Origin: Streptomyces venezuelae
Lineage (GTDB): Bacteria > Actinomycetota > Actinomycetes > Streptomycetales > Streptomycetaceae
DNA length: 64,000 nucleotides
Assembly (NCBI RefSeq): GCF_008642355.1
Contig: NZ_CP029193.1
Span: 124,001 to 188,000 of the forward strand
Direction: 5' to 3'
Shown: in pieces, positions 11,805 to 20,426 of the stretch
Position numbering within the stretch: the first letter of the stretch is position 1
How the letters are laid out: each line of letters starts with the position of its first letter
Made by a program: the position numbers and the translations under genes
Notes under the pieces: model-generated
Database searches by the model: none
Told to the model about the DNA's origin: nothing
Seen by the model: only the letters and a program-made list of their open reading frames with translations

Positions 11805-13394
11805 TCAGGCGGGGTCGGGCAGGCGGTGTTGGAGCTGCTGGGTCAGGGCGATGCGCTGGACCTTGAGCGTGGCGGTGCGCGGCAGTTCGGCCTGCGGGAG
11901 CTGGACGGGGTCGGCGAGCTGGGGGAAGTCGGTGACCGCGGCGCGCCAGCGGGCGCGGTCCAGGGGGGCGTCGTCGGCGGTGCACACGACGGGCACGGGC
12001 CGGTCGTCGGGGCCGGTGACCACGACCAGTTCGCTCAGTTCCGGCAGCCGTCCCAGGACGACGTCCTCGACCTCGAGGGAGCTGCGCACTCCGTCGATCA
12101 TGTCGACCTCGCGGTCGAGCATGTGCAGGCAGCCCAGTTTGGTGCGGTAGCCGACGTCGCCGGTGCGCCACCAGGCGCCGTTGCGGTTGGTGTCGTAGCG
12201 GTCCTGCTCGGCGTAATAGGTCTTGGCCAGGCCGGGCCAGGCGACCTCGATGAAGCCGGGGTTGGTGGGTGAGGGGGCCTTGCCGTTGCGGCTGACGACG
12301 CGGACCTTGGCGGCGCCGGCGGGCATGGCCCAGCCCACGCAGCGGCCGTTGGCCTTGTGGGCGGAGTTGCGGAAGTAGGCGCGGCCGACGGCCGGGCCGA
12401 CCTCGCTCTGTCCGTAGATCTGGAAGAACAGGGCGCCGGGCCGGTCGGAGGCGTTCAGCAGGCGGCCCATGGTACGCGGGTGGATGGCGTCGAAGGTGCT
12501 GCTGAAGATCTTCACCGAGGCGAAGGGGCGGCGCGGGTCGCCGGCCAGGTCCTCCCAGTCCATCAGGGAGTTGGGCAGGGCCTCGACGAAGCCGGGGCGG
12601 TGGGCCAGGAACTGCTCGGCGACGCTGTCGGGGTCGGATTCGTTCATCAGGAGGACCGGCAGCTCTTTGAGCAGGGCCAGGGACATCGCCGCGACCATCC
12701 GGGAGTGCACGAAGGGGATGTGGATGGCGACGGTGTCCTTGCGGCGCAGCAGGGTGAGCAGGCGCCACTGCGGGACCAGGCGGATGCCCTGGGTGCGGGG
12801 GGTGTGCACGACGAGTTTGGGCAGGCCGGTGGTGCCGGAGGTGTGGGTGATGACGGCGGCCTCGTCGATGGGGCGGACCACCGGGGTGACGCGGGGGGCG
12901 TGGGCGAGGGCGACCAGGGACTGGGTGCCCTCGCGTTCGCCGGCGGTGATCAGGACGTGCCGGGTGAGGTCGGCCAGGGCTTCCTTGGCGAGGCCTGCGT
13001 CGAGTTTGGGCAGGTCGGTCAGGAGGCTGGGGCGTTCCAGGCGGCGCAGGAGGGCGGCGACGGTGGGGGCGTCCAGGGCGGGCGAGAGCATCACCGGGAC
13101 GGCGCCGATGCGGGAGGCGGCGGCGCCCAGCATCCAGATGTCGGCGTTGGCGCTCTTGTGGATGACCAGGTGTTCGTCGGGGCGGATGCCGGCCGCCCAC
13201 AGGCGGGCGGCGAGGTCGTCGATGGCCTCGGCGAACTCGGCCAGGGTCAGGCGGCGGCCGGCCTGGGGCAGGACGTGCAGGTCGTGGTCGAGGGTGATGG
13301 GGACGGAGCCGTTGACGGCGGCGGCCATCTCCGGCAGGAGACCGAGGTGCAGACCGCGCTTTTGGATCGATGCGTAGACCGTGGAGCCCTTCAT
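11805..13394 (-). CDS. AMP-forming adenylating enzyme (acyl-CoA ligase superfamily; candidate diazotase)
   Basis: A 529-residue class I adenylate-forming enzyme. Core motifs are present: the phosphate loop HTSGTTGLPK, the A5 motif QIYGQSEVG, the A7 Asp in WWRTGDVGY, a divergent hinge (LDREVDMIDGVRSS) and the A10 lysine in TATLKVQR. The ATG at 13394 has AGGAG 11 bp upstream. Many relatives make acyl-CoAs, but the partner set (THN synthase, cupin, aminotransferase, methyltransferase, quinone reductase) matches what I remember of the furaquinocin cluster, where such a ligase uses ATP and nitrite to diazotise the aryl amine. No nitrite-forming genes are in the window, so an amide- or CoA-forming role remains possible. 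Confidence 0.85.
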   Translation of the reverse strand: MKGSTVYASIQKRGLHLGLLPEMAAAVNGSVPITLDHDLHVLPQAGRRLTLAEFAEAIDDLAARLWAAGIRPDEHLVIHKSANADIWMLGAAASRIGAVPVMLSPALDAPTVAALLRRLERPSLLTDLPKLDAGLAKEALADLTRHVLITAGEREGTQSLVALAHAPRVTPVVRPIDEAAVITHTSGTTGLPKLVVHTPRTQGIRLVPQWRLLTLLRRKDTVAIHIPFVHSRMVAAMSLALLKELPVLLMNESDPDSVAEQFLAHRPGFVEALPNSLMDWEDLAGDPRRPFASVKIFSSTFDAIHPRTMGRLLNASDRPGALFFQIYGQSEVGPAVGRAYFRNSAHKANGRCVGWAMPAGAAKVRVVSRNGKAPSPTNPGFIEVAWPGLAKTYYAEQDRYDTNRNGAWWRTGDVGYRTKLGCLHMLDREVDMIDGVRSSLEVEDVVLGRLPELSELVVVTGPDDRPVPVVCTADDAPLDRARWRAAVTDFPQLADPVQLPQAELPRTATLKVQRIALTQQLQHRLPDPA

Positions 13395-13690
13395 CGGGGC
13401 TGTCTCCTTAGGTGAGGTGGCCGGACGGCGAGATGGTGATGGTGGTGTCCCGGCCCCGGGGAGGTGAGGCGGGGCGGGACGGTGGGGCGGGCCGGGCAGG
13501 GTCGTGGGGCGGGCGGGCGTGGCCGGGGAGCGAGTGGCCGGGGCGGCGAGGCGGGTGCTGGTGGCGAGGCAGGCCGCCGCCACCGCGTAACGGTGTGGCG
13601 GGGGTCTTCCGGGCAGTGGGCTGGTCCCGCCCCGGTGCTGCGGCCGAGGGCCTCAGCGGCGCGAGACCCGCCACAGCGCCCGTGACCGGT

Positions 13691-13976
13691 GAGCCCCCAG
13701 CGGCACAACGGTCCGCCGCAGCACCGCGCCCGACAGCCCCAGCAGCACACCGGACCCAGCCGAGCGGCGCGGCCGATGAGCCCCGGCGGCACAACGGGGG
13801 CCCCACCGCGCCAGGACCGATGAGCCCCCAGCGGCGCAACAGCCCGCCACGGCAGCGCGACCGACGAGCCCCAGCGGCGCAACAGCCCGCCACGGCAGCG
13901 CGACCGACGAGCCCCCAGCAGCACACCGGCCCGCCACGGCAGCGCGACCGGCGAGCCCCGGCGGTGCGGCGCACCC
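13691..13976. repeat. Tandem repeat, 43-44 bp unit, about 6.5 copies
   Basis: Each unit begins GAGCCCC(C)(A/G)GC and continues with CAACAGCCCGCCACGG and CAGCGCGACC. Copies four to six are nearly identical, the first three are more diverged, which fits recent local expansion by slippage or unequal exchange. No coding role is visible. Confidence 0.8.
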
Positions 13977-14169
13977 ACTGCTACAGCGGCGAGGCGGGCT
14001 CCGGCGGTGCAGCAGGTCGGCCACACCGGCGGGGCCAACTCCGCTCAGCGAGCGGGTGGTTGGCCGGGCCGGGGCGGCGAGGGTGGGCGGCTGCAGCGCG
14101 GGGCGGGCGCCCCCGCCGGTGGTGTGGCCGGGCGGGGGGCCGGGGTGTTGCGGCGGTCCGGCCGCGCCG

Positions 14170-14282
14170 GTGCAGCGGATCCCCCCGGAGGCATGCGCCG
14201 GTGCAGCGGATGCCCCCGGAGGCATGTGCCGGTGCAGCGGATACCCCCGGAGGCATGTGCCGGTGCGGCGGATGTCCTCCGG
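14170..14282. repeat. Tandem repeat, 31-bp unit, 3.6 copies
   Basis: Units start GTGCAGCGGAT and end GAGGCATGTGCCG at 14170, 14201, 14232 and 14263; the last is cut short and runs into a terminator-like hairpin. Each copy contains CCGG and GCCGG arms around GAGGCATGT that could form a small hairpin. There are no unique spacers, so this is not a CRISPR array. Confidence 0.8.
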
Positions 14283-14309
14283 GGCAGTGGGCGGAGGGGC
14301 TTTTTTTTT
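14276..14309 (+). terminator. Plus-strand intrinsic terminator without an annotated upstream gene
   Basis: Stem CCTCCG (14276-14281) pairs with CGGAGG (14292-14297) around a 10-nt loop, followed by GGC and nine consecutive T (14301-14309). T9 runs are rare in this GC-rich DNA. The orientation only works for a plus-strand transcript, yet every protein gene nearby is on the minus strand. Confidence 0.5.
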
Positions 14310-14580
14310 CCGGGCCGGGCTCACATTGCGCGGGGCTGTGTCGTCGGAGGGGTGAGGCGGACGAGGCGGACGCCGTCGGGCCGGGCCGTGCCGGGCCGGG
14401 CGGTCGCTGCCCCGGGCCGCACCGGGGCGCCGGGGGCGCCCCCTCGGGCCGGGTCTGCCGACCGGCCGCGCCCCCGGCCCCGCCCACCGGCCACCGGCCG
14501 GGGCCCGCACGGTTGTGACCGAAGCCCGTGCGGGCCCGGCCGGTTCACCCACCCCCGCCCCCGGGCAGGGCGGGGGCGGG

Positions 14581-15192
14581 TCAGGCGGCGGCGCGGCCGG
14601 CCTTGAGCGCGGCGGTGGTGTCCACCACGCGGCGTGCCTGGTGGCGGGCGGCCTGCAGGGCGACCTCGCCCGGCGCCCCGTCGTTCGCGACGTGTGAGGT
14701 GCCGTAGGGGTTGCCGGACTGGAACTGGATGGGGTCGGTGTAGCCGGGGGGCACGATGATGCCGCCCCAGTGGTAGAAGGTGTTCGACAGCGCCAGGATC
14801 GTCGACTCCTGCCCGCCGTGGGCGGTGTTGCTGGCGGTGAACGCGGAGAACACCTTGCCCGCGATCTTGCCCGCGAACCACAGCGGGCCGGTGGTGTCGA
14901 TGAAGGCGCGCAGCTGGCTGGCGGGGTTGCCGAACCGGCTGGGGGTGCCGAACAGGACCGCGTCCGCCCAGGCGAGATCGTCGTGGGTGGCCTCGGCGAC
15001 ATCGGCGGTGGCCGCCCGGTGCTCCACCCAGGCGGGGTTGGCGCTGATCGCCGCGTCGGGGGCGGTCTCGGCGACCTTGCGCAGCCGCACGGTGGCGCCC
15101 GCCTTCTCCGCACCCTCGGCCACGGCCTGAGCCAGGGCGTGCACGGTGCCGGTCGCGCTGTAGTAGATGACGGACACGTTCACAGGGTCCAC
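14581..15192 (-). CDS. WrbA-like flavodoxin-fold NAD(P)H:quinone oxidoreductase
   Basis: FMN-dependent two-electron quinone reductase of the WrbA family. The 203-residue protein starts at the GTG at 15192 (GAGGAAA upstream). It shows the flavodoxin phosphate loop VSVIYYSATGTVHALAQ at the N-terminus, then FGTPSRFGNPASQLRAFIDTTG, AFTASNTAHGGQEST and the WrbA ending motif NPYGTSHVAN. Length and motifs are complete. Placed between the methyltransferase and the AMP ligase, it probably reduces a naphthoquinone intermediate or a quinone-diazide formed by the ligase, as I recall for furaquinocin; this assignment is inference. Confidence 0.9.
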   Translation of the reverse strand: MDPVNVSVIYYSATGTVHALAQAVAEGAEKAGATVRLRKVAETAPDAAISANPAWVEHRAATADVAEATHDDLAWADAVLFGTPSRFGNPASQLRAFIDTTGPLWFAGKIAGKVFSAFTASNTAHGGQESTILALSNTFYHWGGIIVPPGYTDPIQFQSGNPYGTSHVANDGAPGEVALQAARHQARRVVDTTAALKAGRAAA

Positions 15193-15256
15193 AGCTGTTT
15201 CCTCGTGTTCTGAGTGCTGAATGCCGGGTGCTGAATGCCGGGCGTCGCCGGTGGTG

Positions 15257-16327
15257 TTAGCGGGCGATGACCAGGGTGGCGGGCGGGGCGGAGTGGAAGG
15301 TGATGTCGCTGAAGCCGGCCTTGGTGAGCCAGGCGTGGTAGTCGGCGCGCCGCCAGGTGCCGCCCTGCTGGGATTTGAGGAGCATCTCGGAGGCGAACAG
15401 CAGCGGGAAGGGCGGTCCGGAGCGGTCGTCGTCGACGACGTAGTCGCAGACCACCAGGGCGCCGCCGGGCTTGAGTGCGTCCTTGAGGCGGGTGAAGACC
15501 GCGATGTTGTCCTCGGGGCCTTCCTGGTGGGCGATGTGGGAGTACAGCGCCACGTCGTAGGTGCCGGTGCCGAAGTCGGTGGTGTGGAAGTCGCCGTCGA
15601 TGCAGGTGAAGCGGTCGGCGACGCCGCGTTCGGCGAGGAGTTGGCGGGCGATGGCGTTGATGGGTTCCCAGTCCAGCTGGGTGGCGCGGGCGGCGGGGTT
15701 GGCCTTGAGCCAGGTGGCGGAGTAGATGCCCGAGCCGCCGCCGACGTCCAGGATGGACAGCGCTCCGGCCTCGGACAGGCCCAGCACGTCGGCGGCGATG
15801 GCGGCGGCGGGCACCGACTGGGCGGCGATGGCCGGCACGACCTGGCCCCAGTGGGGGTTGTCGGCGACTTCGGTGGTGGGGTCGCTGACCGGGCCGCCGG
15901 CGCGGACCACCTCGGGCAGGGCGGCCAGCTTGCCCATGTGGGTGAGTTTGAGGCGGGCCATCGCGGACAGGTCGGCGGGCCGGCCGGCGACCAGGTAGGC
16001 GGAGGCGGCCGGGGTGTTGCGGTAGCGGCCGTGTTCGAGGGTGAGCAGGCCGATGCTGACCAGGCCGTCCAGCAGGGTCTGGGCGCCGCGTTCGGAGATC
16101 TGCGCGCGGGCGGCCAGCTGGGCGGCGTCGTGGGCGCCGTCCTCGAGGTGGGTGAACAGCCGGTGTTCGGCGGCGGCGCCCAGGATGCCGGTGGACCAGT
16201 AGCCGTTGATGAGCCGCAGGATGGTGTCCGGCCCGGCATCCGGGCCGGAGCCGGGGCCTGCGTCCGGGCCGGAGCCGGTGGGCCGGGTGGTGGGCGGGGT
16301 GGTCGTGGTGGGCTGGTGCTCGCTCAT
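15257..16327 (-). CDS. SAM-dependent O-methyltransferase
   Basis: A 356-residue class I methyltransferase of the two-domain type used on aromatic polyketides: an N-terminal winged-helix dimerisation domain (LINGYWSTGILGAAAEHRLF and following) and a Rossmann domain with SAM motif LDVGGGSGIYS (about residue 190) and DVALYSHIAHQEG. The first 35 residues are Thr/Pro/Gly-rich with a repeated GPDAGP unit. Its ATG overlaps the aminotransferase stop by ATGA. It probably methylates a phenol of the amino-naphthoquinone and is the obvious consumer of the SAM made by the adjacent cycle. Confidence 0.9.
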   Translation of the reverse strand: MSEHQPTTTTPPTTRPTGSGPDAGPGSGPDAGPDTILRLINGYWSTGILGAAAEHRLFTHLEDGAHDAAQLAARAQISERGAQTLLDGLVSIGLLTLEHGRYRNTPAASAYLVAGRPADLSAMARLKLTHMGKLAALPEVVRAGGPVSDPTTEVADNPHWGQVVPAIAAQSVPAAAIAADVLGLSEAGALSILDVGGGSGIYSATWLKANPAARATQLDWEPINAIARQLLAERGVADRFTCIDGDFHTTDFGTGTYDVALYSHIAHQEGPEDNIAVFTRLKDALKPGGALVVCDYVVDDDRSGPPFPLLFASEMLLKSQQGGTWRRADYHAWLTKAGFSDITFHSAPPATLVIAR

Positions 16328-17541
16328 GCGGTTCCTCCCCGGCCCGCGGGGGCCGCGTGGGTGCGAAGGGCGGTGCGCAGCACCGTCACGACGCGTTCGA
16401 TCTGGTCGGCACTGAGTTCGGCGTGCATGGGGATGGCCAGGTGGCGGGCGAACAGGTCGGCCGAGACGGGGCAGGCCTGGCGGGCGGCGAAGACGGGCTG
16501 CAGGTGGCTGGCCCAGGTGCCGTGGCCGCAGCCGATGCCCTGGCCGCGCAGGTCGGCGGCGAGGGCGGCCCGGTCCACCCGCGCGTCCAGGGCGATGAGG
16601 TAGGACTGCCAGGCGTGGGTGCGGTCGGCGGGCACCTGAGGCAGCGTCACCAGTTCCTCGTCGGCCAGGAGTTCGCCGTAGGCGGCGGCGACCTGGGTGC
16701 GGCGGGCGAGGAGTTCGTCGATCCGCCCGATCTGGACCTGCAGGATGGCGGCGGCGATGTCGGAGAGTTTGAAGTTGTAGCCGACCTCGGTGAACTCCGG
16801 GATGGGCAGGCCGACGATCTTCGACTGGTCGAAGATGCTGCCGATGCCGAAGGAGGAGCGCAGCCGGGCGTCGGCGGCGATGGCGGGGTCGGCGGCCAGC
16901 AGCGCGCCGCCCTCGCCGCTGGTGGCGCCCTTGCGGCCGTGGAAGGACAGGCAGGACACCGGTGCCAGGGCGCCGGCCTGGCGTCCCTGGTAGGTGGCGC
17001 CGACCGCGCAGGCGGCGTCCTCGATGAGGAACAGGCCGTGCCGGTCGGCCAGGGCCTGCAGTTCGCGGTAGTCGGCGGGCAGCCCGACGGTGTCGACCGC
17101 GATGATGCCGGTGGTGCGTTCGGTGATCAGGTCGGCGACGGCCTGGACGTCCACGGTGTGGGTGTCGGGGCGTACGTCGGCGAAGACGGGCACCGCGTCC
17201 AGGTAGCGCACCGCGTGGGCGGGGGCGGGGAAGGTGTAGTCGGCGACGATGACTTCGTCGCCGCGCTGCACGCCCAGGGCGAGCAGCGCCACGTGCAGGG
17301 CGGCGCCGCAGTTGCTCAGGGCGACCGCGTCCATGGCGTAGCGCTGGGCGAGCTGGGCCTCCAGGGCCTTGCCGCGCGGGCCCTGGCCGGCGGGCCAGCC
17401 GGAGGCGAACACCTCGGCGACGGCGGCCAGTTCCTGCTCGCCCAGGCTGGCGTGCACCAGCGGCACGGCGGCAGCCGCCGCGGCGGAAGCAGAGGCGGCA
17501 GAGGCTGGTGTGGCGGGTGTGGCGGGTGTGGTGGTGGTCAT
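16324..17541 (-). CDS. PLP-dependent aminotransferase, DegT/DnrJ/EryC1 family
   Basis: A 405-residue fold-type I aminotransferase. After an Ala/Thr/Pro-rich leader it shows the family's GSTAL-like start (ALSNCGAALHVALLALG), the PLP Asp in LFLIEDAACAVGA and the Schiff-base lysine in SFHGRKGATSGEGG, then GYNFKLSDIAAAI. I chose the ATG at 17541 (AGGGGA 12 bp upstream); a GTG at 17550 that overlaps the cupin stop is an alternative. It is translationally coupled to the methyltransferase. In the THN context the expected reaction is amination of flaviolin to an 8-amino-naphthoquinone, by analogy with Fur3 of furaquinocin. Confidence 0.9.
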   Translation of the reverse strand: MTTTTPATPATPASAASASAAAAAAVPLVHASLGEQELAAVAEVFASGWPAGQGPRGKALEAQLAQRYAMDAVALSNCGAALHVALLALGVQRGDEVIVADYTFPAPAHAVRYLDAVPVFADVRPDTHTVDVQAVADLITERTTGIIAVDTVGLPADYRELQALADRHGLFLIEDAACAVGATYQGRQAGALAPVSCLSFHGRKGATSGEGGALLAADPAIAADARLRSSFGIGSIFDQSKIVGLPIPEFTEVGYNFKLSDIAAAILQVQIGRIDELLARRTQVAAAYGELLADEELVTLPQVPADRTHAWQSYLIALDARVDRAALAADLRGQGIGCGHGTWASHLQPVFAARQACPVSADLFARHLAIPMHAELSADQIERVVTVLRTALRTHAAPAGRGGTA

Positions 17542-17546
17542 GGCGG

Positions 17547-18110
17547 TCACGTCCCCTGCGGCTGCGGTGCCGCAGCGGTAGCGGTGGCGGTGGGGGGCTG
17601 GTAGCGCAGGGGGGTGAGTTCCTCGACGTCGTAGCGCTTGCGCATCTCCTCCACCGCGGCCGGGTCGACGGTGGTGCCGCGTGCCCAGATCTCCGCGATC
17701 TCCTCGAAGTACTGCTCGTGGTCGGGCGAGGGGAAGCTCTGGAAGAGCATCTTGACCGGTTTGTCGGTGGCGTTGCGGAAGGCGTGCGGGGTGCCGGTCG
17801 GCACGAACATGCAGCCGCCCTCGGCGGCGCGGATGACGCGTTCGCCGCTGGCGGAGCGCCAGTGGTGCCAGGTGTCGCGGGTGCGCCGGGTGGGCTCGAA
17901 GCACATCAGGTCCAGCTCGCCCTCAAGGACGTAGAAGAACTCCTGGGACTCGTGGTGGACGTGGGCGCCGACGTCGAAGCCGGGCGGGACGATCACCTCG
18001 AAGATGGAGACGGCGGAGCCCTGCGCCTGGGTGGCCTTGAAGGTCACCTCCTGCGCCGGGGTCTTCAGCGTGCGTCCCCCACCGGGCGGGACGATCAGGC
18101 TGGCAGTCAT
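17547..18110 (-). CDS. Cupin-domain oxygenase, predicted THN to flaviolin
   Basis: A 187-residue single cupin. Metal-binding cupin motif 1 is HVHHESQEFFYVLEGEL and motif 2 is CMFVPTGTPHAFRN, giving the two His plus Glu plus His set. A C-terminal segment of about 60 residues with a run ATATATAAAPQPQ follows. It directly precedes the aminotransferase in the transcript and follows the type III PKS by 93 bp. Cupins in this position oxidise 1,3,6,8-tetrahydroxynaphthalene to flaviolin in naphthoquinone pathways. The fold call is firm; the substrate is from context. Confidence 0.87.
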   Translation of the reverse strand: MTASLIVPPGGGRTLKTPAQEVTFKATQAQGSAVSIFEVIVPPGFDVGAHVHHESQEFFYVLEGELDLMCFEPTRRTRDTWHHWRSASGERVIRAAEGGCMFVPTGTPHAFRNATDKPVKMLFQSFPSPDHEQYFEEIAEIWARGTTVDPAAVEEMRKRYDVEELTPLRYQPPTATATAAAPQPQGT

Positions 18111-18203
18111 GTGATGGTTTTCCTTCGGTTGTCGCGGACATCTCGCGCGGCGCGCGGCCCTGCTGCGCCTGGGCGAGGCGGGGCGGGGCGGGGCGGGGGC
18201 GGG

Positions 18204-19271
18204 TCAGCCGGCGGCGGGCGGGGTGTCGCTGTTCCAGCGGCCCAGGGCCATCTCGGCGGTGATGCCGGGGCCGAAGCCGGCGATCAGGCCGGTGGCGTCG
18301 GGCATCGGGGTGTCCTCTTCGAACAGGCGCAGGGCCGCGTCCAGGACGACCGCGCTGGCGATGTTGCCGTACTCGGTCAGCGTCGACCAGCTGTGGCGGA
18401 ACACCTTGCGGTCCACGTCCAGGAACTTGGCCAGGTCGTTGAGGATCCGCGGGCCGCCGGCGTGCACGATGTAGAAGTCGAGGTTGGAGGCGTCCCACTG
18501 GTGGCCGGCGGCGAACTCGCGCAGCACCGGGGCGAGCGGTTCCATCGTGCCGGGCACCCGGCGGTCCAGCTGGAAGTGGAAGCCGGTGTCGCGCACCGAG
18601 TAGGAGATCCAGTCCTCGGTGTGGGGGATGAGGTAGGAGGAGTTGCGCTCCAGCTCGATGCCGGTGCCGCCGGTGCCGCGCACCACGGCGGCGGCGACCG
18701 CGTCGCCGAACAGGCCGTCGGAGAGCAGCGAGCCGATGTCGTCCATGTCGGGCTGGTAGCACAGCGAGCACAGCTCGCAGGAGACGATCAGGACGTTGCT
18801 GCCGGGGTGGGCCACGCAGAAGTCGTGGGCCCGGTTGATGGCGGCGCCGCCGGCCGCGCAGCCCAGCTGGGCGATGGGGATCTGGCGGGTGTCGGAGCGA
18901 AAGCCCATCGTGTTGATGAGCCAGGCGGTCAGCGAGGGCATGAGGAACCCGGTGCACGACACGTAGATGATCGCGTCAATGTCCCGGGCGTTGACCTGGG
19001 CGTTGGCCAGGGCCTCCTCGACGACCTCGGGGGTGCGCTTTTTGGACTCCGCCTCATAGATGCGGTTGCGCTCGGTCAGGCCGGGGTGTGCCAGGGTCTG
19101 CTCGATGGGCTGCACGATATGCCGCTTCAGCACCCCCGTGTTGCGGATCAGCCGCAGCGCCAGAGGCAGTTGCGGCTTTCCGGCGTGGACCCTCTCGGCG
19201 AATTGAAGCGTCTCTTCCGCTGTGATGACGTATTCCGGCACACGCACTGACGGCTTGCATAGCCTAGGCAT
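18204..19271 (-). CDS. rppA: Type III polyketide synthase, 1,3,6,8-tetrahydroxynaphthalene synthase (RppA type)
   Basis: Homodimeric chalcone-synthase-like enzyme that condenses five malonyl-CoA into THN. The 355-residue chain has the catalytic Cys in IAQLGCAAGGAAINRAHDF (about 138), the His in FYIVHAGGPRI (about 270) and the Asn in LTEYGNIASAV (about 303). VYVSCTGFLMPSL-like and VIAGFGPGIT-type segments also read like RppA, as does the N-terminus PRLCKPSVRVPEYVIT. Its start has only a weak ribosome site (GGA 9 bp upstream). It is the first gene of the minus-strand core operon and defines the starter chemistry of the cluster. Confidence 0.95.
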   Translation of the reverse strand: MPRLCKPSVRVPEYVITAEETLQFAERVHAGKPQLPLALRLIRNTGVLKRHIVQPIEQTLAHPGLTERNRIYEAESKKRTPEVVEEALANAQVNARDIDAIIYVSCTGFLMPSLTAWLINTMGFRSDTRQIPIAQLGCAAGGAAINRAHDFCVAHPGSNVLIVSCELCSLCYQPDMDDIGSLLSDGLFGDAVAAAVVRGTGGTGIELERNSSYLIPHTEDWISYSVRDTGFHFQLDRRVPGTMEPLAPVLREFAAGHQWDASNLDFYIVHAGGPRILNDLAKFLDVDRKVFRHSWSTLTEYGNIASAVVLDAALRLFEEDTPMPDATGLIAGFGPGITAEMALGRWNSDTPPAAG

Positions 19272-19977
19272 ATCGGGAATCCACTTTCTCTAGAGTCTGC
19301 CTTCTGCACGTGAGGAAGCTTTCGCGCACTCCCGGTGCCGCCCGGCGGGCGGCGGCGAGGGCAGCTGCTGTGACGGCGTCTGCCGCGCCGCCTTCGCCGG
19401 CCCCGGACCACCACGCCTGCCCCCACTTGGGGCTCGGGCCCTCATGCGGCTCGGGCTCGGGCCCTTGGGGGGAGCCCTCGGCCTTTGGCCTCCTCAGGGG
19501 CTCCATGGGGCTCCTTGAGGCTCCTTGGGGCTCCTTGGGGCTTGCCGAGACCGGTGGAGGCCTGCGGGTCAGGGCCCCGCGGGGGCAGGGGTGGTGGTGG
19601 TCCGGGCGCCGGGGAAGGCGGCACGGGTGAGGCACGGGCGGACCGGCCCGGGGGCCGGGTGGGGCTTGGAGCGGGTGCAGGGTGCGGGGGTGCTGTCCTC
19701 CCCCTTTGCGGGGGGGCGGGGACCGTATGACCGGTGGGCTGCGGGCCGGGCCGGGGGAAACGAAGCGCGGGTTGGGGGCGCGGCAGGGCGTGGGGAGACG
19801 GGGAGGTGCCGGGGGTGCGGGGGCGCCGGGTGTGCGGGGGTGCTGGGGTGCGGGTTCACGGCGCGGCGCCGCGGTCCTGCCCTGGCGGGCGAGGGGGTGG
19901 CGCGGGGCTGCGGACTTGTCGCCGCGGTGCGGCCGGGGTCCGGTGGCGGGCGGGCGCTGCGGGTCCCGAGCGGGTAC

Positions 19978-20005
19978 GTCGATGCCCCGGGCAGGTACGT
20001 CGATG
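19978..20005. promoter_or_regulatory. Direct repeat GTCGATG, 21-bp spacing (possible SARP box)
   Basis: GTCGATG occurs at 19978 and again at 19999 within the larger direct repeat GGTACGTCGATGCCC. SARP activators bind TCGAxx-type direct repeats on the same helix face (11- or 22-bp periods). It lies about 700 bp upstream of the THN synthase start, which is far for a promoter element, so the call is tentative. Confidence 0.3.
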
Positions 20006-20410
20006 CCCGGGCGGTAGGGGAAAGCCCCCTCTCCCCGCCCCTGGGGGCCGCCCCTCCCCCACCGCCGGCCGTTTCCCGGCCCCGAGACGGCCCGCAGCTG
20101 ACGGCCCGCGCGGCAGCGGGACTTGAACCGGAGCGAGGGGATACCGGCGGGCCCGGGACCCGGTGCCGGCCAAGGCGCGGGCGGCCTTTTCCGGGGCGGA
20201 TTTCGTCCCGGCCGAGGAGCCGAAATCAAGGAGGGCGAAAATCCCCGCCGGGCCCGCGTACGTCGACGCGGGGCGTCAGGGCATACGGGCGAATAAATGC
20301 GGTGGGGAAGCGATACGACACTCAACCCACCGCCCCAGAACCGGCTTTGGGCAGGGAAGTCGTGCGGAAATAGTGACACGGATGCCGTCCCCGCACCAAG
20401 GGACTCCGAA

Positions 20411-20426
20411 AGTGACGTAGGTCACT
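20411..20426. promoter_or_regulatory. Palindromic operator candidate AGTGAC-N4-GTCACT
   Basis: A perfect inverted repeat with 6-bp arms in one of the few AT-richer parts of the cluster's non-coding DNA. The size and symmetry fit a dimeric repressor such as a TetR protein. Neither flanking gene start (THN synthase at 19271, aromatase at 22272) is close, so its target promoter is unclear. Confidence 0.4.

Larger units (their letters stand above)
13395..14580. other. Non-coding interval with two tandem-repeat blocks
   Basis: About 1.2 kb between the AMP ligase and the WrbA-like gene. No frame has gene-like codon use; the long open frames are artefacts of repeats. It contains the 43-44-bp array at 13691-13976, the 31-bp array at 14170-14282 and a plus-strand terminator-like hairpin ending in nine T. 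Confidence 0.7.

Noticed and set aside
14170..14282. CRISPR array
   Set aside because: Repeats are directly adjacent with no unique spacers and no cas genes are in the window.
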